64,000 nt of DNA from Roseomonas sp. (GTDB lineage Bacteria > Pseudomonadota > Alphaproteobacteria > Acetobacterales > Acetobacteraceae): the NCBI GenBank assembly GCA_020249435.1, contig JADCFQ010000004.1, positions 1-64,000 on the forward strand, in the 5' to 3' direction. The notes under the pieces are model-generated. The model did not search any database, was not told the DNA's origin, and saw only the letters and a list, made by a program, of their open reading frames with translations. How positions within the stretch are numbered: the stretch's first letter is position 1; every line of letters begins with the position of its first letter. Of the stretch, positions 63,161 through 64,000 are shown piece after piece. A program made the translations under genes and the position numbers.

Positions 63161-63486
63161 GCGCGCTGCCATCCCAGCCCCGCATTCGCATCCCGCGCAG
63201 CGCCCGCGCTGGTGAGGTGATTGAAATCCGCACCCTGATCGAACACCCGATGGAAACCGGGCTGCGCCATGAAGCAGGCCGCGCCTTGCCGCGCGATATG
63301 CTGACACGACTGATGGTGCGGCTGAATGGTGAAACGCTCCTTGCCGCCGATTTCCAGAATGGCACCGCGACCAACCCCTATCACGTATTTTTCGTGCGGT
63401 TGGACAAGCCAGGCCATTTTGAATTCATCTGGACGGATGAAAAAGGCCGTCAGGCGCGCGCCGAAGCGCGCGTCGCGGTGGCGTAG
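63157..63486 (+). CDS. soxZ: SoxZ-like sulfur carrier partner
   Basis: This 109-residue protein has the SoxZ pattern: RIRIPRSARAGEVIEIRTLI near residues 10-28, HPMETGLR at 30-37, and PYHVFFVRLDKPGHFEF near 74-90. It forms the SoxYZ heterodimer that carries covalently bound sulfur. It has no signal peptide, so it is exported with Tat-signalled SoxY as in known systems. It is the last gene of the sulfur cluster and is convergent with the tungstate-binding gene. Confidence 0.95.
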   Translation: MSALPSQPRIRIPRSARAGEVIEIRTLIEHPMETGLRHEAGRALPRDMLTRLMVRLNGETLLAADFQNGTATNPYHVFFVRLDKPGHFEFIWTDEKGRQARAEARVAVA

Positions 63487-63493
63487 CGCCGTT

Positions 63494-64000
63494 TCACGAA
63501 ACCGGTTCCGGCTTATCCGCATTGGGGAAGAAAAGCTGCTCCCCATTGATGCGATAGGATGCAATCGCGGCCTGCCCGGCGGGTGAAAGCAGCCAATCAA
63601 TGAAGCGCTGCCCCTCGGCCGCCTTCACATGCGGATGGCGCTGCGCATTCACAAGCATGACGCCATATTGGTTGAACAGCCGCGTATCGCCTTCGATCAA
63701 AATACGCTGATCCTGCCGATTGCGAAAACTCAGCCAGGTACCGCGATCGGCCAGAATATAGGCGCCCTGCGCGGCGGCGGTATTCAAGGCCGGCCCCATG
63801 CCCTGGCCCACTTCCCGATACCATTGGCCGCGCCCGCTTGCGGGATCAATGCCGGCCAATTGCCACAGGCGAAGCTCCGCCGCATGGGTGCCGCTGCGAT
63901 CACCTCGGCTGATAAAGGGCGCGCGCGCGGCGGCAATGCGGCGCAGCGCTTCCGCCGCATCACCAAGCCCGGCGATGCGCGCGGGATCGGCCGCAGGGCC
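63494..64000 (-). CDS. TupA-type tungstate ABC substrate-binding protein (partial)
   Basis: The C-terminal 168 codons lie inside the window; the start is beyond its right edge. Read on the minus strand, the protein has the TupA blocks FISRGDRSGTHAAELRLW, WYREVGQGMGPALNTA and FNQYGVMLVNAQRHP. These bind tungstate or molybdate in the periplasm. TupB and TupC genes are not visible here. A tungstate or molybdate supply would serve molybdopterin enzymes such as the one at 43865-46174. Confidence 0.88.
   Translation of the reverse strand, partial: GPAADPARIAGLGDAAEALRRIAAARAPFISRGDRSGTHAAELRLWQLAGIDPASGRGQWYREVGQGMGPALNTAAAQGAYILADRGTWLSFRNRQDQRILIEGDTRLFNQYGVMLVNAQRHPHVKAAEGQRFIDWLLSPAGQAAIASYRINGEQLFFPNADKPEPVS

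Noticed and set aside
59845-63486. Complete Sox thiosulfate-oxidation operon
   Set aside because: SoxA, SoxX, SoxB, SoxC and SoxD are not encoded in the window; only carrier and flavocytochrome parts are present.
1-64000. tRNA, rRNA, insertion sequences or prophage
   Set aside because: No intergenic gap is large enough for rRNA, none shows a tRNA cloverleaf by eye, and no transposase, integrase or phage protein was recognised.

Overview
The window reads as one stretch of a GC-rich, gene-dense alphaproteobacterial chromosome. Inference from gene content: an Acetobacteraceae/Roseomonas-like or related soil or water bacterium. Pointers are four orphan Bug/TctC binding proteins, many Tat-type signals, an Anbu cluster, CaiB, GMC and HyuAB catabolic genes, and Fcc/Sox genes. 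About 62 protein genes are supported. I see no rRNA, tRNA, insertion sequence, phage gene or CRISPR array. I also see no gene that looks like a transcription regulator.

Layout. 1-206: tandem 58-bp palindromic repeats; a diverged single copy lies at 36630-36673. 231-3088: an enolase-superfamily gene divergent from a small AtzG-like gene plus amidase. 3231-6357: circularly permuted ATP-grasp, alpha-E and Anbu (proteasome-like) genes, lacking the transglutaminase usual in this cluster. 6417-9330: two Bug proteins flanking a periplasmic-binding-fold protein related to dihydroxyphthalate decarboxylase. 9331-14259 (minus): a tightly overlapped queuosine operon, queA-tgt-queF-queG-queC-VUT transporter. 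14320-22929: a Bug gene, a TPP-enzyme/3-hydroxyacyl-CoA dehydrogenase/SDR operon, an M20 amidohydrolase, and a Bug/GMC oxidoreductase pair. 23006-31216: TspO, peptide-type binding protein, quinone reductase, D-aminoacylase-type amidohydrolase, a second decarboxylase-like protein with an alpha/beta hydrolase, and a second GMC enzyme. 31235-36628: CaiB CoA-transferase, then creatininase-family, two FAD oxidases and a flavodoxin-fold oxidoreductase. 36684-40651 (minus): NMT1-type ABC transporter with a cytosine-deaminase-like enzyme.

40934-57250 is a long plus-strand catabolic block: DMT exporter, two-subunit CoA-transferase, DsbA-fold isomerase, stand-alone molybdenum hydroxylase-like subunit, polysaccharide-deacetylase/PuuE-type hydrolase, complete TRAP transporter, HyuA/HyuB, Old Yellow Enzyme, MFS transporter and a second PuuE-type hydrolase. 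The many C-N hydrolases (amidase, carbamoylase, D-aminoacylase, deaminase, creatininase, HyuAB) suggest scavenging of amide, ureide or N-heterocyclic compounds. 57281-59826 holds a GST, a second OYE and a LysE-type exporter. 59845-63486 is a small sulfur-oxidation cluster: YeeE/YedE, cytochrome c, FccB, SoxY, SoxZ. The window ends inside a TupA-type tungstate-binding protein.

Most junctions inside operons are ATGA-type 4-base overlaps. The most interesting items are the covarying palindromic repeat, the Anbu cluster without transglutaminase, the molybdenum subunit with Gln where the catalytic Glu is expected, the minimal Fcc-SoxYZ cluster with an unusual SoxY tail, and the two decarboxylase-like binding-fold proteins without signal peptides.
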